The notes: a model not told the origin generated them from the sequence alone. DNA of 64,000 nucleotides from Prevotella sp. khp7 (GCF_900109055.1 NZ_FOIV01000001.1:290622-354621); one strand, 5' to 3'. Positions 43,375-53,188 are shown, counted from the first letter of the stretch. A program made the numbers and translations.

Positions 43375-45507
43375 TTATATTTCTCCTTTATACATTTTTA
43401 GAGTATATTCGTATGATATCAACTCACCAGGCTGCATCTTGGCTTTGTAAATATCCACCATATTAGCCCCTATTGGTATGTAACGCTTAAGTCGTAACCT
43501 GAGAGCTGGCTTTCCGTCTACAGAAGTTGTCCCCACACGATCAACCTCGTAATACCCGTCTATTGATCCAGCTACCATAGGAAGGAAATAACGAATATTC
43601 ATCAGGTTGATGTTTGGTATCTTTTCCATTATGTAGGAGGTAGCATTGTGATCCATGTATTTCTTGTAGTAAAAATCTGTTCTTCTAACAAATCCTGTAA
43701 GAATATTCTTCTCCTCAGGCTTCTCCTTGATGAGTCTTGGTGCATCACTGATAGCCTTAGATATTACTTTATGCGGATTATCGCCAAGCGAACATTCTAC
43801 CACATAGAAATGCTTACGCAGCTCTTCCAGAAGCTGTTCATTATTAGCCACATCCGTCTTATCAAGAGCCAAAGAGTAATAGTTTGTATTCTCAAACGGC
43901 GTATACATCTTTCCAAGAATATCTTGGAAGTGAGTTCTTATATATTTCAATCCATCCTCATTTGGACGAGCAGTCATAGCATAGAACTGATAGCGCTCTT
44001 GCAGCATCTTTTGAATCTCTTCGCGGAATATCCCCCTTACTTTCTTCTTCCATGTTTCCTTCTTACTACGATTATTCAAAGCATAAAGCGAAACCACATA
44101 AAGAAAATTCACATCATAATGACATACCAAAAGCGTATCCCTGTCAAACAGACGATTACTGAACTGATCAGATGTGAAATACTTATTTTTCTTTTCTGTT
44201 AACCTGATTGTATCACGATAGCTCAAATCTTCTTCCATCGTGGCACTAATAAAGAAATTCGGAATGACATTATAACCTTCTGTCACATCATCACGCAACT
44301 TTGGCACTTCTTTAAAATGATTCCAATCGCTTTTCCAATCCTCATCATTCTCGTCGCCTTTCATAAAGAGGTTCAAGTTCCATTGAATCACATTTCTGGC
44401 ATAAGTGAATTGTTTAGCTACTGACTCTTTTCCTATAGGATGATTACGTTTATAATACTTTGAATCGCCAATATAATATATAGGGATATCATCATGGGTG
44501 GCCAAGCCTTTATAGGTATAGATATGGTCAACCATTTTTCCATCTTCCTGCTTCTTCAAACCAGCAGGAACTTCACCTGTTTCACCAATCAGTTCATCTA
44601 TAATAGCCTCGAAAACAATATTGAAGTTCTTAACAAGCAAATAATCCTTCTGTCCTAAATCAATCGTAACGTTTTTGGCCCTATCAAAGAAAGCATAGCA
44701 AAGATGCCACAATTGCAGAGCTTTATCAGAAAAATATTTATACTTTATTTGTTGAAGCCTTATTTTTCCATACCCGTTTACATAGTTTAAGAACTTACGT
44801 CCCCTAATCAACTCATAGTTACAATTGATGTTGACAGGGAATCCATAGCGTTCATTAATATAATTCAGAATTGAGAAGAATATTACAAGCAGCTCTTCGT
44901 CAAAGTTTATCTGACGCTTCTTGTTTACAGGATTCACATATATGGCACTATTATCCTGCACCACGGCGTTTGTTCGAACAATCGTGCGAGTCCAATTAAT
45001 CTTATTGAAGCCAGCATGCATATTCTTGATTATATACATAAAGAATTGCTGGTTGTCTTCATTAAACTGGATCATAGACAGCAGGATATCAAGGAAGGTA
45101 TTGTTACGCTGTTTTCGTCCCTTGTTTACCTGAGCCATTTTCCTATGATACACGATGCTAGAGTCGTTTCGCTTATCGTTATAGAACACCACCACTGCGC
45201 GATAAATCCACACAGAGAAATCATAGATAAAGTTCTTCTGTTCCTCTGTCAGCGGCGAATCCTCGTTTATGCAGATAATGTCCTCGGGACGATATTGCCC
45301 AAATACCAACTCACGTCCGTCTTTAACTTCGAGTAGCACTTTAGGAAGAATAAAAACACAATCATAAACGTCAGGATGGTTATTGAAATAATAACCAACG
45401 TAATTGACGCTTACTTCACCCTCAATGTTTTCCAGTGCATCAATGCCATGGATTGTATCCCTCACATCTTGGGCTTGATATCTATATTCCTCTATCAGTA
45501 TACGCAT
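43375..45507 (-). CDS. LlaJI/McrC-like restriction nuclease subunit
   Basis: 710 residues. Matches the layout of the LlaJI R2 subunit: an N-terminal region for contacting the GTPase partner and a PD-(D/E)xK nuclease core, seen as E300, D327 (KMVDHIYTY) and D348-S-K350 (YYIGDSKYYK). It lies 3 bases after the McrB-like gene, the same R1-R2 order as in LlaJI and McrBC. The McrB partner would translocate DNA with GTP and this subunit would cut. LlaJI is paired with two C5 methyltransferases, as here. Assignment rests on motif and context; length and general pattern fit the LlaJI Pfam family. Confidence 0.8.
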   Translation of the reverse strand: MRILIEEYRYQAQDVRDTIHGIDALENIEGEVSVNYVGYYFNNHPDVYDCVFILPKVLLEVKDGRELVFGQYRPEDIICINEDSPLTEEQKNFIYDFSVWIYRAVVVFYNDKRNDSSIVYHRKMAQVNKGRKQRNNTFLDILLSMIQFNEDNQQFFMYIIKNMHAGFNKINWTRTIVRTNAVVQDNSAIYVNPVNKKRQINFDEELLVIFFSILNYINERYGFPVNINCNYELIRGRKFLNYVNGYGKIRLQQIKYKYFSDKALQLWHLCYAFFDRAKNVTIDLGQKDYLLVKNFNIVFEAIIDELIGETGEVPAGLKKQEDGKMVDHIYTYKGLATHDDIPIYYIGDSKYYKRNHPIGKESVAKQFTYARNVIQWNLNLFMKGDENDEDWKSDWNHFKEVPKLRDDVTEGYNVIPNFFISATMEEDLSYRDTIRLTEKKNKYFTSDQFSNRLFDRDTLLVCHYDVNFLYVVSLYALNNRSKKETWKKKVRGIFREEIQKMLQERYQFYAMTARPNEDGLKYIRTHFQDILGKMYTPFENTNYYSLALDKTDVANNEQLLEELRKHFYVVECSLGDNPHKVISKAISDAPRLIKEKPEEKNILTGFVRRTDFYYKKYMDHNATSYIMEKIPNINLMNIRYFLPMVAGSIDGYYEVDRVGTTSVDGKPALRLRLKRYIPIGANMVDIYKAKMQPGELISYEYTLKMYKGEI

Positions 45508-45510
45508 AGG

Positions 45511-47568
45511 TTAGCTTTTTCTGTCCCAAACATCAAACTTCTCAACAGTCCATCCTTGAGTTTTGGCAAAATTTATGATATTCCCAATATTAATAACTGT
45601 CCATTGCTTATAAATTCTGAACGAAACTCCGTCAGATGATGTATATAAGTCTGGTGTGTAATAACGCTCATAACTATCTAATGCTTTATCGGCTTCTACA
45701 ATCAATCCTCTGCTACCTATGTTTCCCAACATACTATCAGGGAAAGTATTCTTTATCTCCTGGAAAGTAAAATTCTGATGTTCCTTTAGATACTTTGAAA
45801 CTATAGTTAAACCCAATTCTGACTTCCCTTTTGGGTCAGAACCATTAAACGAATATCTGTCATAATTGTTTCCGTCTCCTTCGGCTTCGTCCTCTACACC
45901 TTCAAAAGTAGAATCAATCGCCAAAGGGGGGACACCAAGGTTCTTCAAAAAGACTTCAACCTTATCCTCCTTGATTACAGCTTTACCTAAAGCATCTGTA
46001 TCATAGAATTTGCTGAAAGTCAGTTCCTCATCACCATCACTAAACACGCTGGCCACATCCTGATCCTTAAACACATCATTCCAAAGATAGAACACCACCT
46101 TCGAAACAAATGTCTCAGCGTCTATCACGCCATCGTGAGCCTTACAGAAGAAGTAACCTAACTTCTTATCCTCAGACTTTGTCTGCTCATCAATTTCGTG
46201 ATTTATTTTCTCCAAGAAGGTCCACCAATCATATTCTTTTCCTACTACCTTCAACTTGTAACCAAGTTTTTCACCATTTTCGTTTACGCCTTCGCAAATT
46301 GGTACATATTTCCAATCCCAGCGACGCTTGAATGCGGAGTCAATCGGGAACAGGCTCTGGTCGCTTGTATTCATTGTTGCCCATATATAGAGGTTATTAG
46401 GCAGCAACAAGATATCACCACTAATGACACCATTTACAACATCCCTGTCGTAGATGCCATTGATACTCTCCGCATCAGAAACAATTATACCATTAAAGGC
46501 TTTAGCCAATTGCTTCTTCATATCCTTGTCAGCAGTGATAGGATAATCAGAGAATCCGAATCTATTTCTATCCAGCAACTGGAACAGATCACCGAATATC
46601 TGCGCACAATTGCCACGATTAATCTCTTCAATTACCAGGAATTGCTCAGTAGGTTCGCCAGACTCTGCCGCTGCGTATGCTTTCCAAGCCTTAATATATG
46701 CTTGTAAGAAAGCCTGTTCTACAAACTCATATACTATTCTGTTTTCTGTAACCTGCTTACCATTCTCTATGATAACCTTACCAGTTACATCTCTTACAGG
46801 AACTTCTACCGATGTTGGTTTATAAGCTCCAACAAAAGTAGAATAATCACTATCTGGATGGAACGTTGTACGAATAACCTCCTTATTCTTAGTTAACCGA
46901 TTAATCTCGAATGACTTACCAGTTCCTGGAGCACCGTAGAAAATCTGCTGTAGAGGCTTTTGTATTCCTTGAATTGGTAACTTTTCATTATTAAAGTTAT
47001 CAAAGAATGCCTTTCTGTCACTTCTGTCCATATTCTTAAACACTATATTAGGATTTACGTTTGTAACATTTAAAGTACCATCTTTTGCAAAAGATAAAAC
47101 ACGAGAATAATTATTAATATAATTTCGAATTATATCATCATTATTTTTAGCAGACTCATGAAAACAATATTCATAAGCATCTTTATAAGTACATGCCGGG
47201 TTTTTCAGTGTATACTCATACAGTTCTTTAAGGAAATATGTAGGGCAGTTTAAATCCTTAAAGCCATCTTTTCTAGTATAAGGATTGGGGATATAGTATC
47301 TCGGAAGCCAAAAGAACAAATACTCTTCGGCTTCTCTTTCATTAATATCATGATCAAAACGTGGATAATATAAGCCATCTTCAGATTCACAATACAACCC
47401 GAGTTGACATGCGAGTTGATATGGAGTTCTAAAAAAGTCTCCGCCCCACTTTTTTGCCATATAACTGCGAAACCTATCTATTGGCATCTTAATGTGAGGA
47501 AGTGAATTAGCCAATTCCACCACTGTTTGAGGAGTTCCATTTCTCCATCTACATATTGCATCAGCCAT
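45511..47568 (-). CDS. McrB-like GTPase subunit of a restriction system (LlaJI R1-like)
   Basis: 685 residues. The AAA+ core has Walker A YGAPGTGKSFEI (212-219 for GAPGTGKS), Walker B plus McrB hallmark LVIEEINRGN (311-320) and the GTP-specificity motif TMNTSDQSLFPIDSAFKRR. An N-terminal ~200-residue region without recognised motif (winged-helix-like target recognition is possible) precedes it. McrB proteins form hexamers that hydrolyse GTP and move DNA for the McrC nuclease. Follows the HNH gene by 7 bases and precedes the LlaJI R2-like gene. Ends with a Trp-rich short C-terminus (QGWTVEKFDVWDRKS). Confidence 0.88.
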   Translation of the reverse strand: MADAICRWRNGTPQTVVELANSLPHIKMPIDRFRSYMAKKWGGDFFRTPYQLACQLGLYCESEDGLYYPRFDHDINEREAEEYLFFWLPRYYIPNPYTRKDGFKDLNCPTYFLKELYEYTLKNPACTYKDAYEYCFHESAKNNDDIIRNYINNYSRVLSFAKDGTLNVTNVNPNIVFKNMDRSDRKAFFDNFNNEKLPIQGIQKPLQQIFYGAPGTGKSFEINRLTKNKEVIRTTFHPDSDYSTFVGAYKPTSVEVPVRDVTGKVIIENGKQVTENRIVYEFVEQAFLQAYIKAWKAYAAAESGEPTEQFLVIEEINRGNCAQIFGDLFQLLDRNRFGFSDYPITADKDMKKQLAKAFNGIIVSDAESINGIYDRDVVNGVISGDILLLPNNLYIWATMNTSDQSLFPIDSAFKRRWDWKYVPICEGVNENGEKLGYKLKVVGKEYDWWTFLEKINHEIDEQTKSEDKKLGYFFCKAHDGVIDAETFVSKVVFYLWNDVFKDQDVASVFSDGDEELTFSKFYDTDALGKAVIKEDKVEVFLKNLGVPPLAIDSTFEGVEDEAEGDGNNYDRYSFNGSDPKGKSELGLTIVSKYLKEHQNFTFQEIKNTFPDSMLGNIGSRGLIVEADKALDSYERYYTPDLYTSSDGVSFRIYKQWTVINIGNIINFAKTQGWTVEKFDVWDRKS

Positions 47569-47575
47569 ACATTTA

Positions 47576-48550
47576 CTATTTTAAAACATATTTACGATGA
47601 TACTCCAAATATGATTGCCGCTTAGGCGTCAAATGCAAGTCTTCAACTTTATACGAGAAATCAATTCTTTTCCTATTCGCAGTTGATAGCCAATCCGAAA
47701 CTATCAACATACCGTTATTATCAAACGAGATCAATCCTCTATCAAACAACTTATCATATAAAGGAGACAATAGTAGTCCATTATTCGAATCAATTTTTTC
47801 TTTCGGTTCAGATATTGACCAAGGCTTAATATGGCTAGCAATTAACAATTTTGCATCATCAATTTGAGTAAAGGGGCAATGTCCAAATAAGGCATAAAGA
47901 TCTTGACGATACTTTGTTTGACCGTCTCTTTTTGTGCCTTTAATTTTAGATTTTATTTTTTTACCATAATTTTTTGCCGCATATTGCTGCTCTGCCATTT
48001 GAGTAAAATCAGTAAAAAGTTTCCAATAAAATAGATATTCCTCCTTTTCCTCATCCAATAGCTTCATTACAGAAATATATGACACAAATGGCAATGAAAT
48101 ATTTCTTATTATCCCATATCCACCCTTCAATGCACTAGACGTTGTTTTTACATATCCCCTATTACCTTCAATTTGATCTTGGTCTTTTACAACGAATTTC
48201 AAAACTGACGGCAATTTATTTATCATATCCAACCTACTTCTCCACAATGGAAACATATTACCTTTTTTACAAATGCCCCGATATTTTATTGAAGGATGCG
48301 TATATTCATGTTTAATTGTCTCCATATACTTCAACAGATCATCCTTCATAATGACGCACTCAACTTCAAAGCCTGCTTTTTCACTAGCACCCGTAAAAAA
48401 CTCTCTCATATGATCTTTCGATCCCATATATAGTTTCGCTTCGCCGTTTCCACGACATGTTTTATTAGCAGGCACGACATAAGAATCAGGGACCGTTACT
48501 GACAAATCGTAGACATCAACAACTTTATAAGTTCTACCATCAATAATCAT
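47576..48550 (-). CDS. HNH endonuclease (HNH_2 type) in the restriction operon
   Basis: 324 residues. An N-terminal ~200 residues of unknown fold is followed by an HNH_2 domain: HCPFTQIDDAKLLIASHIKP (~224-243, first His at 240), NNGLLLSPLYDKLFDRGLI (~256-274) and ISFDNNGMLIVSD. HNH nucleases make breaks or nicks using one metal ion. It overlaps the second methyltransferase stop by four bases (ATGA), so translation is coupled to the methylase. It may be a second cleaving subunit with the LlaJI-like nuclease, or a separate restriction enzyme sharing the methylases. Confidence 0.87.
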   Translation of the reverse strand: MIIDGRTYKVVDVYDLSVTVPDSYVVPANKTCRGNGEAKLYMGSKDHMREFFTGASEKAGFEVECVIMKDDLLKYMETIKHEYTHPSIKYRGICKKGNMFPLWRSRLDMINKLPSVLKFVVKDQDQIEGNRGYVKTTSSALKGGYGIIRNISLPFVSYISVMKLLDEEKEEYLFYWKLFTDFTQMAEQQYAAKNYGKKIKSKIKGTKRDGQTKYRQDLYALFGHCPFTQIDDAKLLIASHIKPWSISEPKEKIDSNNGLLLSPLYDKLFDRGLISFDNNGMLIVSDWLSTANRKRIDFSYKVEDLHLTPKRQSYLEYHRKYVLK

Positions 48551-49728
48551 GACATTACACCATATTTAGTTATATCCATTTTTTTTAGAATTGCCATTAA
48601 AACATCGACAATAATACTATTGCCTGCCTGTTTATAGGTTTCAGTATCAGAGACTACAATTTTGAAAGAATCGTCAAAGCCCATCATCCTCAGACATTCC
48701 CTCGGTGTGAACTTTCTAAATCTTCCGTAGTTAACATCAATATCACTTAATGACATTTTTTCCATACATGCCTCATTTTTAGTGAGGCTCTTTAAAGCAT
48801 ACAATTCAGGTCTATGCATTATATAATAATTCTCTTCGTAATCTGCTACTCTATACAAGTGTTCATCCTGTTCAGGAGTCAATGTATCTGACTTCAATTT
48901 TGGATGAAAAACAAAATCACCATGCCAGTTAAACTGTTGATTTCTCTTTTGGCAAAGCATAATATCACCATTCACCTGTGTATAACTTTTTTGGTGGTTT
49001 ACGCTACGCGTAATGAAATTAACCCCTTTTTGCTTCAACAGATATTTTGGATCAAATGATTTCTGCAGGAAGTCATATACTGATTTTTTCAATGCAATAG
49101 GTGCTGGATATTTAAAATCAGTTTCTTCTCTAAACCCTATACAATAAAGCCTCTCACGACTCTGTGGTATACCATAATCCTTTCCATTTAAAACTTGGAA
49201 ATATACATCATAGCCACAATACTCTTCAAAAGTATTCTTAATTACCTGCCATGTTCTACCCTTATCGTGGCTAAGCATACCTTTCACGTTCTCGAAGATA
49301 AAAACTTTGGGTTGACACTCTTTAACAATCCTAGCAAACTCTCTAAACAGCGTACCACGAGTATCTTCAAAGCCACCATGTTTCCCACGAAGTGAGAATG
49401 CCTGACATGGCGCGCCGCCAACAAACAAATCAATTTCACCTTTGTACTTTTTAGCATCAAAGTCGTGAACATCTGTATGCCATCTATCTTCCGTAATAGG
49501 ATAATTTGCGAAGTAAGCCTCCTTACAATTCGCATCAATATCTCCAGCAAATTTTATTTGGCAATTTAAGCCCAAACGACAGAAAGATTGTTCAATTGCA
49601 CCAATTCCGCTAAATGAAGTGCCAAGCCTTATGGTTCTCTCTGGATGAGAGAATTTCATTGTTCGCCAATCATTAGCAACGTCAATATTGGCCTTTGTGT
49701 TTTGTATATCTGAATATTTATTTACCAT
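48547..49728 (-). CDS. DNA (cytosine-5-)-methyltransferase, second of a pair
   Basis: 393 residues with all main C5 motifs: I GTSFSGIGAIE (36-46), IV with catalytic Cys108 (FVGGAPCQAFS), VI FENVKGM, VIII PQSRERLYCIGF, IX region PRECLRMMGF and X KQAGNSIIVDVLM. The stretch from VIII to IX (about 230-330), the target-recognition region, is clearly different from the neighbouring methylase, so the pair should read different sequences or the two strands of one asymmetric site. The ATG at 49728 directly abuts the previous gene stop. Confidence 0.95.
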   Translation of the reverse strand: MVNKYSDIQNTKANIDVANDWRTMKFSHPERTIRLGTSFSGIGAIEQSFCRLGLNCQIKFAGDIDANCKEAYFANYPITEDRWHTDVHDFDAKKYKGEIDLFVGGAPCQAFSLRGKHGGFEDTRGTLFREFARIVKECQPKVFIFENVKGMLSHDKGRTWQVIKNTFEEYCGYDVYFQVLNGKDYGIPQSRERLYCIGFREETDFKYPAPIALKKSVYDFLQKSFDPKYLLKQKGVNFITRSVNHQKSYTQVNGDIMLCQKRNQQFNWHGDFVFHPKLKSDTLTPEQDEHLYRVADYEENYYIMHRPELYALKSLTKNEACMEKMSLSDIDVNYGRFRKFTPRECLRMMGFDDSFKIVVSDTETYKQAGNSIIVDVLMAILKKMDITKYGVMS

Positions 49729-50883
49729 TTATATGCCATACTTTGTAACGTCCATCTGCTTTAACAAAGCAATTAGAACGTCGACTACAATACTATTACC
49801 CGCCTCCATATATGCAGCGGTATTACTTACCACCTGTTTGAAATCATCTTTAAATCCCATTAAACGGAAACACTCTCTAGGAGTTAATTTACGCAAGCCA
49901 TCAATACCTTTAGCCTTATTATAGGTGACATAATTGTCGACACCGGCTCTGTGCATCTTATGCATTGAATGCAACAGTGGTCTAGCAATTTCCAGGTCTG
50001 TCTTAATAGGAGTTTTGAACGTTTTGGTTCCTGGGCACAAAACGTACTTTGCAACCTTCTCTGAAAGATAATACTTATCCTCAACTTCACGGACTGGGAA
50101 TACAAAATCATTAAAGCGTTCCTTCTCTGGATGTATCCGCAATTCTTTAAGGTGTTTTTTATCACCACTCAGATATTTTGCATTCTTATCTGAATCATAA
50201 TAATCTGAGTCAGTATAGTCTTCAAGGAAATCGTACATCTTATATTTCAGAGGTATTGGGGCTGGATATTTAAACTCCGTCTCTTCACGGAAACCCATAC
50301 AATATAGTCTCTCTCTCGTTTGGGGTATTCCATAATCTCTTGCATTAAGCAATTGAAAGTGAACGTCATAGCCACAATAATCTTTAAATGTATTGTAAAC
50401 TACTTCCCAGGTCCTGCCTTGGTCATGCTTAAACAAGCCTTGTACATTTTCAAAAATAAACACTTTGGGCTGGCATTCTTTAACTATACGAGCAAACTCT
50501 CTAAAAAGAGTACCACGCGTATCTTCGAAACCACGTTGTTCACCTACAATAGAAAACGCCTGACAAGGCGCACCACCTACAAACAAATCAACTTTACCTT
50601 TATATTGGGTTGCATCTAATTCGTGAATATCCGTATGCCATTGGTTCTCCCTAATAGTATAATTTGCAAAATAGGACTTTTTACAATTAGCATCTATATC
50701 TCCAGCAAAAACAATCTTCGTATTTATTCCTAACCTTTTTAGTGCATACTCAATTGCTCCTATGCCACTAAATGAAGTAGCCAAGCGTATTGTAGCATCA
50801 GGTCGAGAGAATTCACGATCAACCCATGAAATTCCTTCTTTATCAATATTCTCTTCTGTATTCTGTATATTTAAATCTGTCAT
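49729..50883 (-). CDS. DNA (cytosine-5-)-methyltransferase, first of a pair
   Basis: 384 residues: motif I ATSFSGIGAIE (35-45), IV with Cys107 (VGGAPCQAFS), VI FENVQGL, VIII PQTRERLYCMGF, X EAGNSIVVDVL. Closely related to the downstream methylase in the catalytic half, but the target-recognition region (about 230-310) differs, with a DYTDSDYYDSDKNAKYLSG insert. A non-ATG in-frame codon at 50898 overlapping the AIPR gene was rejected in favour of ATG 50883. Methylates host DNA against the linked nucleases. Whether it methylates the strand opposite to its partner cannot be read from sequence. Confidence 0.95.
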   Translation of the reverse strand: MTDLNIQNTEENIDKEGISWVDREFSRPDATIRLATSFSGIGAIEYALKRLGINTKIVFAGDIDANCKKSYFANYTIRENQWHTDIHELDATQYKGKVDLFVGGAPCQAFSIVGEQRGFEDTRGTLFREFARIVKECQPKVFIFENVQGLFKHDQGRTWEVVYNTFKDYCGYDVHFQLLNARDYGIPQTRERLYCMGFREETEFKYPAPIPLKYKMYDFLEDYTDSDYYDSDKNAKYLSGDKKHLKELRIHPEKERFNDFVFPVREVEDKYYLSEKVAKYVLCPGTKTFKTPIKTDLEIARPLLHSMHKMHRAGVDNYVTYNKAKGIDGLRKLTPRECFRLMGFKDDFKQVVSNTAAYMEAGNSIVVDVLIALLKQMDVTKYGI

Positions 50884-50890
50884 TATTCTA

Positions 50891-52909
50891 TTATTCAAAT
50901 CCTAATTCTTTAGCCTTCTCCACAATTTTCAATGCAGTTTGAGCTTGTTTCAATGATGTGATGCCACGATTACGCGACTTCATTGTACCAAAATTAAATG
51001 CAGCTTTACGTTCTATAGGTGTAAGCTGATTGTTTTTCTTCGCCCAATTAGCCAATTCAAACCAATAATTGGGTTCTATAGCTTCGGCTTCCTTTATACG
51101 ACTCTGCTGGGTTTCGTTCAAATAAGATCCGTCATCATTGGTATCAGGCTGCATCAGATCATCATCAAACTTGTCAATCTCACCCAACTTGACTTTTAGC
51201 TTGCTCCAGCAATCTGCTTTCTTAGTCCATTCACCCACATTTGACGACTGGTTACCGCCAGTTGCTCCTCCTGTAATATGCTCCCATACCATTGGAATTA
51301 ATGATTCAACTTTTGAAAGCACCTCGTTCTGTATCTTCTGATTCTCCCAAATATAAGTTAAATCAAGATTACCTTTCGATAGAAAAGAGATTGCAGACAT
51401 AAGATAAGCATTCATATTAGCCTTATAACCACCAAGGTTCTGAGCCTTTACAATACTATCAATGGCATTAAAAAGAATACCTTTCGCAATTATTTTTTTG
51501 TAATAAACTGCAGAGATTGTTGGCTTCTCGCGCTTTATCTCTGCCACGAATGACTTGTAATTCTTTTCAGCTCCCCAACAAACTTCATAAGGTCTTTGCT
51601 TCCATGCTACTTCGTATTTAGCAATATCAGTTTTAGTTATCTTCTGCTTCTTGGGATATTCTATCTTAAAGCTCTTCTCATCAAAGCCATTAAGCTGAGC
51701 CAGTTGGTCAAGATACTGACCACGGGTACGCTCAAAATACCACTTGCAGAATGGTTTGTTATTACCATTAGGAACCCACTCTGAGCGACTGAATCTCTCA
51801 AGGTCAACCAAATACGGATCGTTTGCGGAGAAATCAGAGTTTTTAATTGCAGTCTGACTATTAGCCGAAATAGAGATTGATTTTATAAGTTCTGAATCAT
51901 GCTCTGAATCGCGAATAACACTGATTTTCATAGGAACAAAAACCTTGCTAAGATCCACTTCCTTATCATTTAAGGATGCAGCTATTGAGGCTGTTGTCTG
52001 TCCCCCGTTTACTATCTGCCAGTCAAAAAGACGGGTTATATATAACATACCGTCTCTTTCTTTTGTCTCTATATCACTAGCTGTGGTAGAAATACCATTG
52101 TTATACGAGAAGAACATATCTGGTTTTTCACGTAATGTTTTACGTATCTCCTTATTAACCTTACCCTTAAACTGAAGGAAGGTTCGCACATTCTTTTCAA
52201 GTAAAACCTGCTGATATTGCTTGTATATCTTAGCCAAAGTAATACCAGGGATAATGGCAAGGTAGGCATCAACAAACAAATTCTGCTCGCTCATCTTTAA
52301 GCATTGTAACTCTGTGTTGTATGTAGTTGGGAAATCAATCTCAACTTTCTCCTTACCAGCGCGAATATTGTGCTGCTGGTAAACACGCTGCATATCCCAA
52401 ACATTATACTCAATCACATAATCCAGGTCGTCACTCTCTACGGCTGCAGGCACAGCAGAAGGGTCAGTAAGTCCATCTGTAATTACGTAAATACGCAATT
52501 GATTAATCTGACCTTTTGTACTTTGAACCAGTTTTGCGACTTCTACTATTTCGTCACTTGGAGCAACATCATCGTTCTTAAACAACTGTCCGTTCATCGC
52601 TTCGCGATAAAATGACATCAGATAGTTAAAGCCTTTATGTATCTCGTTATTATTTACTTTGCCTAACAAGGTATTGGCTTTTATAAGATAAAACAAATCG
52701 AGCGATTCAGCCTCATCATTATAATCGTAAGCAGTGATTCTACTACGGGTTTTCTGGAATGAACAAATCTCTGGGGCATTCACCTCACCATTGTCTTCCA
52801 TATATTCCAAGATACTTGTTGCTAGCTCTTGGTCGTAATCACTGCCAGTCATCTCCACTGACATGTTTACATTATCGATTAGCTCTTGCGCAAACTCTTT
52901 TATATCCAT
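50891..52909 (-). CDS. AIPR-domain (abortive infection phage resistance) protein
   Basis: 672 residues, soluble. AIPR hallmark motifs MFFSYNNGISTTA (265-277) and DWQIVNGGQTTASIA (296-310). The N-terminal ~150 residues include ITAYDYNDEAESLDLFYLIK (58-77), a pattern resembling the restriction-endonuclease-like start of related proteins; this is suggestive only. AIPR proteins were named from lactococcal abortive-infection plasmids; the mechanism is poorly known. It is the first gene of the run, 7 bases before the first methylase, so it is probably part of the restriction system and not a separate cassette. It is preceded by a terminator and no obvious promoter of its own. Confidence 0.88.
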   Translation of the reverse strand: MDIKEFAQELIDNVNMSVEMTGSDYDQELATSILEYMEDNGEVNAPEICSFQKTRSRITAYDYNDEAESLDLFYLIKANTLLGKVNNNEIHKGFNYLMSFYREAMNGQLFKNDDVAPSDEIVEVAKLVQSTKGQINQLRIYVITDGLTDPSAVPAAVESDDLDYVIEYNVWDMQRVYQQHNIRAGKEKVEIDFPTTYNTELQCLKMSEQNLFVDAYLAIIPGITLAKIYKQYQQVLLEKNVRTFLQFKGKVNKEIRKTLREKPDMFFSYNNGISTTASDIETKERDGMLYITRLFDWQIVNGGQTTASIAASLNDKEVDLSKVFVPMKISVIRDSEHDSELIKSISISANSQTAIKNSDFSANDPYLVDLERFSRSEWVPNGNNKPFCKWYFERTRGQYLDQLAQLNGFDEKSFKIEYPKKQKITKTDIAKYEVAWKQRPYEVCWGAEKNYKSFVAEIKREKPTISAVYYKKIIAKGILFNAIDSIVKAQNLGGYKANMNAYLMSAISFLSKGNLDLTYIWENQKIQNEVLSKVESLIPMVWEHITGGATGGNQSSNVGEWTKKADCWSKLKVKLGEIDKFDDDLMQPDTNDDGSYLNETQQSRIKEAEAIEPNYWFELANWAKKNNQLTPIERKAAFNFGTMKSRNRGITSLKQAQTALKIVEKAKELGFE

Positions 52910-52937
52910 ATCATTAGTTCTTAATTATTGCTCAGAG

Positions 52938-52974
52938 AAAAAACACCCTCCCAAGATTTCTCTTAGAAGGGCGT
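52938..52974 (-). terminator. Rho-independent terminator of the upstream structured RNA
   Basis: On the minus strand ACGCCCTTCTAAG / CTTGGGAGGGTGT form a 13-bp stem (with G-U pairs) around AGAAAT, followed by TTTTTTC. It lies between the structured RNA and the AIPR gene, so the operon needs read-through or another promoter. Confidence 0.85.
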
Positions 52975-53188
52975 GAAAAGATAGATTGATGAGAAGCAGG
53001 GCCTACCACAGCCGCAACAGACAACAACCATTCAGTCCACGCCCATTATGGAGAGCGCGAACACCCGTTGCCTTGTCTGACTGATGCTATTTGCTGAGGT
53101 GGTAGTTCTGCTTCTTCAGCCTAGTCAAGGATGCTCAAGACTCGATTTTTCTAATTCCTCATATTTGTTTTTTCTTAATTTAATTATT
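52938..53188 (-). ncRNA. Structured small RNA with own promoter and terminator, 6S-like architecture
   Basis: About 250 bases on the minus strand bounded by a promoter (53196-53228) and a strong terminator. No open frame of note is present. Long-range pairings are visible: AGAAGCAG with CTGCTTCT, then CTACCAC with GTGGTAG (minus strand, about 53118-53100 with 53010-52993), a central open region, then CAGACAA and CAAC with GTTG and TTGTCTG. A long rod with a large central bubble is the shape of 6S RNA, which mimics an open promoter and binds polymerase. Bacteroidota 6S RNA is the leading reading; a leader or defence-related RNA is the alternative. Confidence 0.55.
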
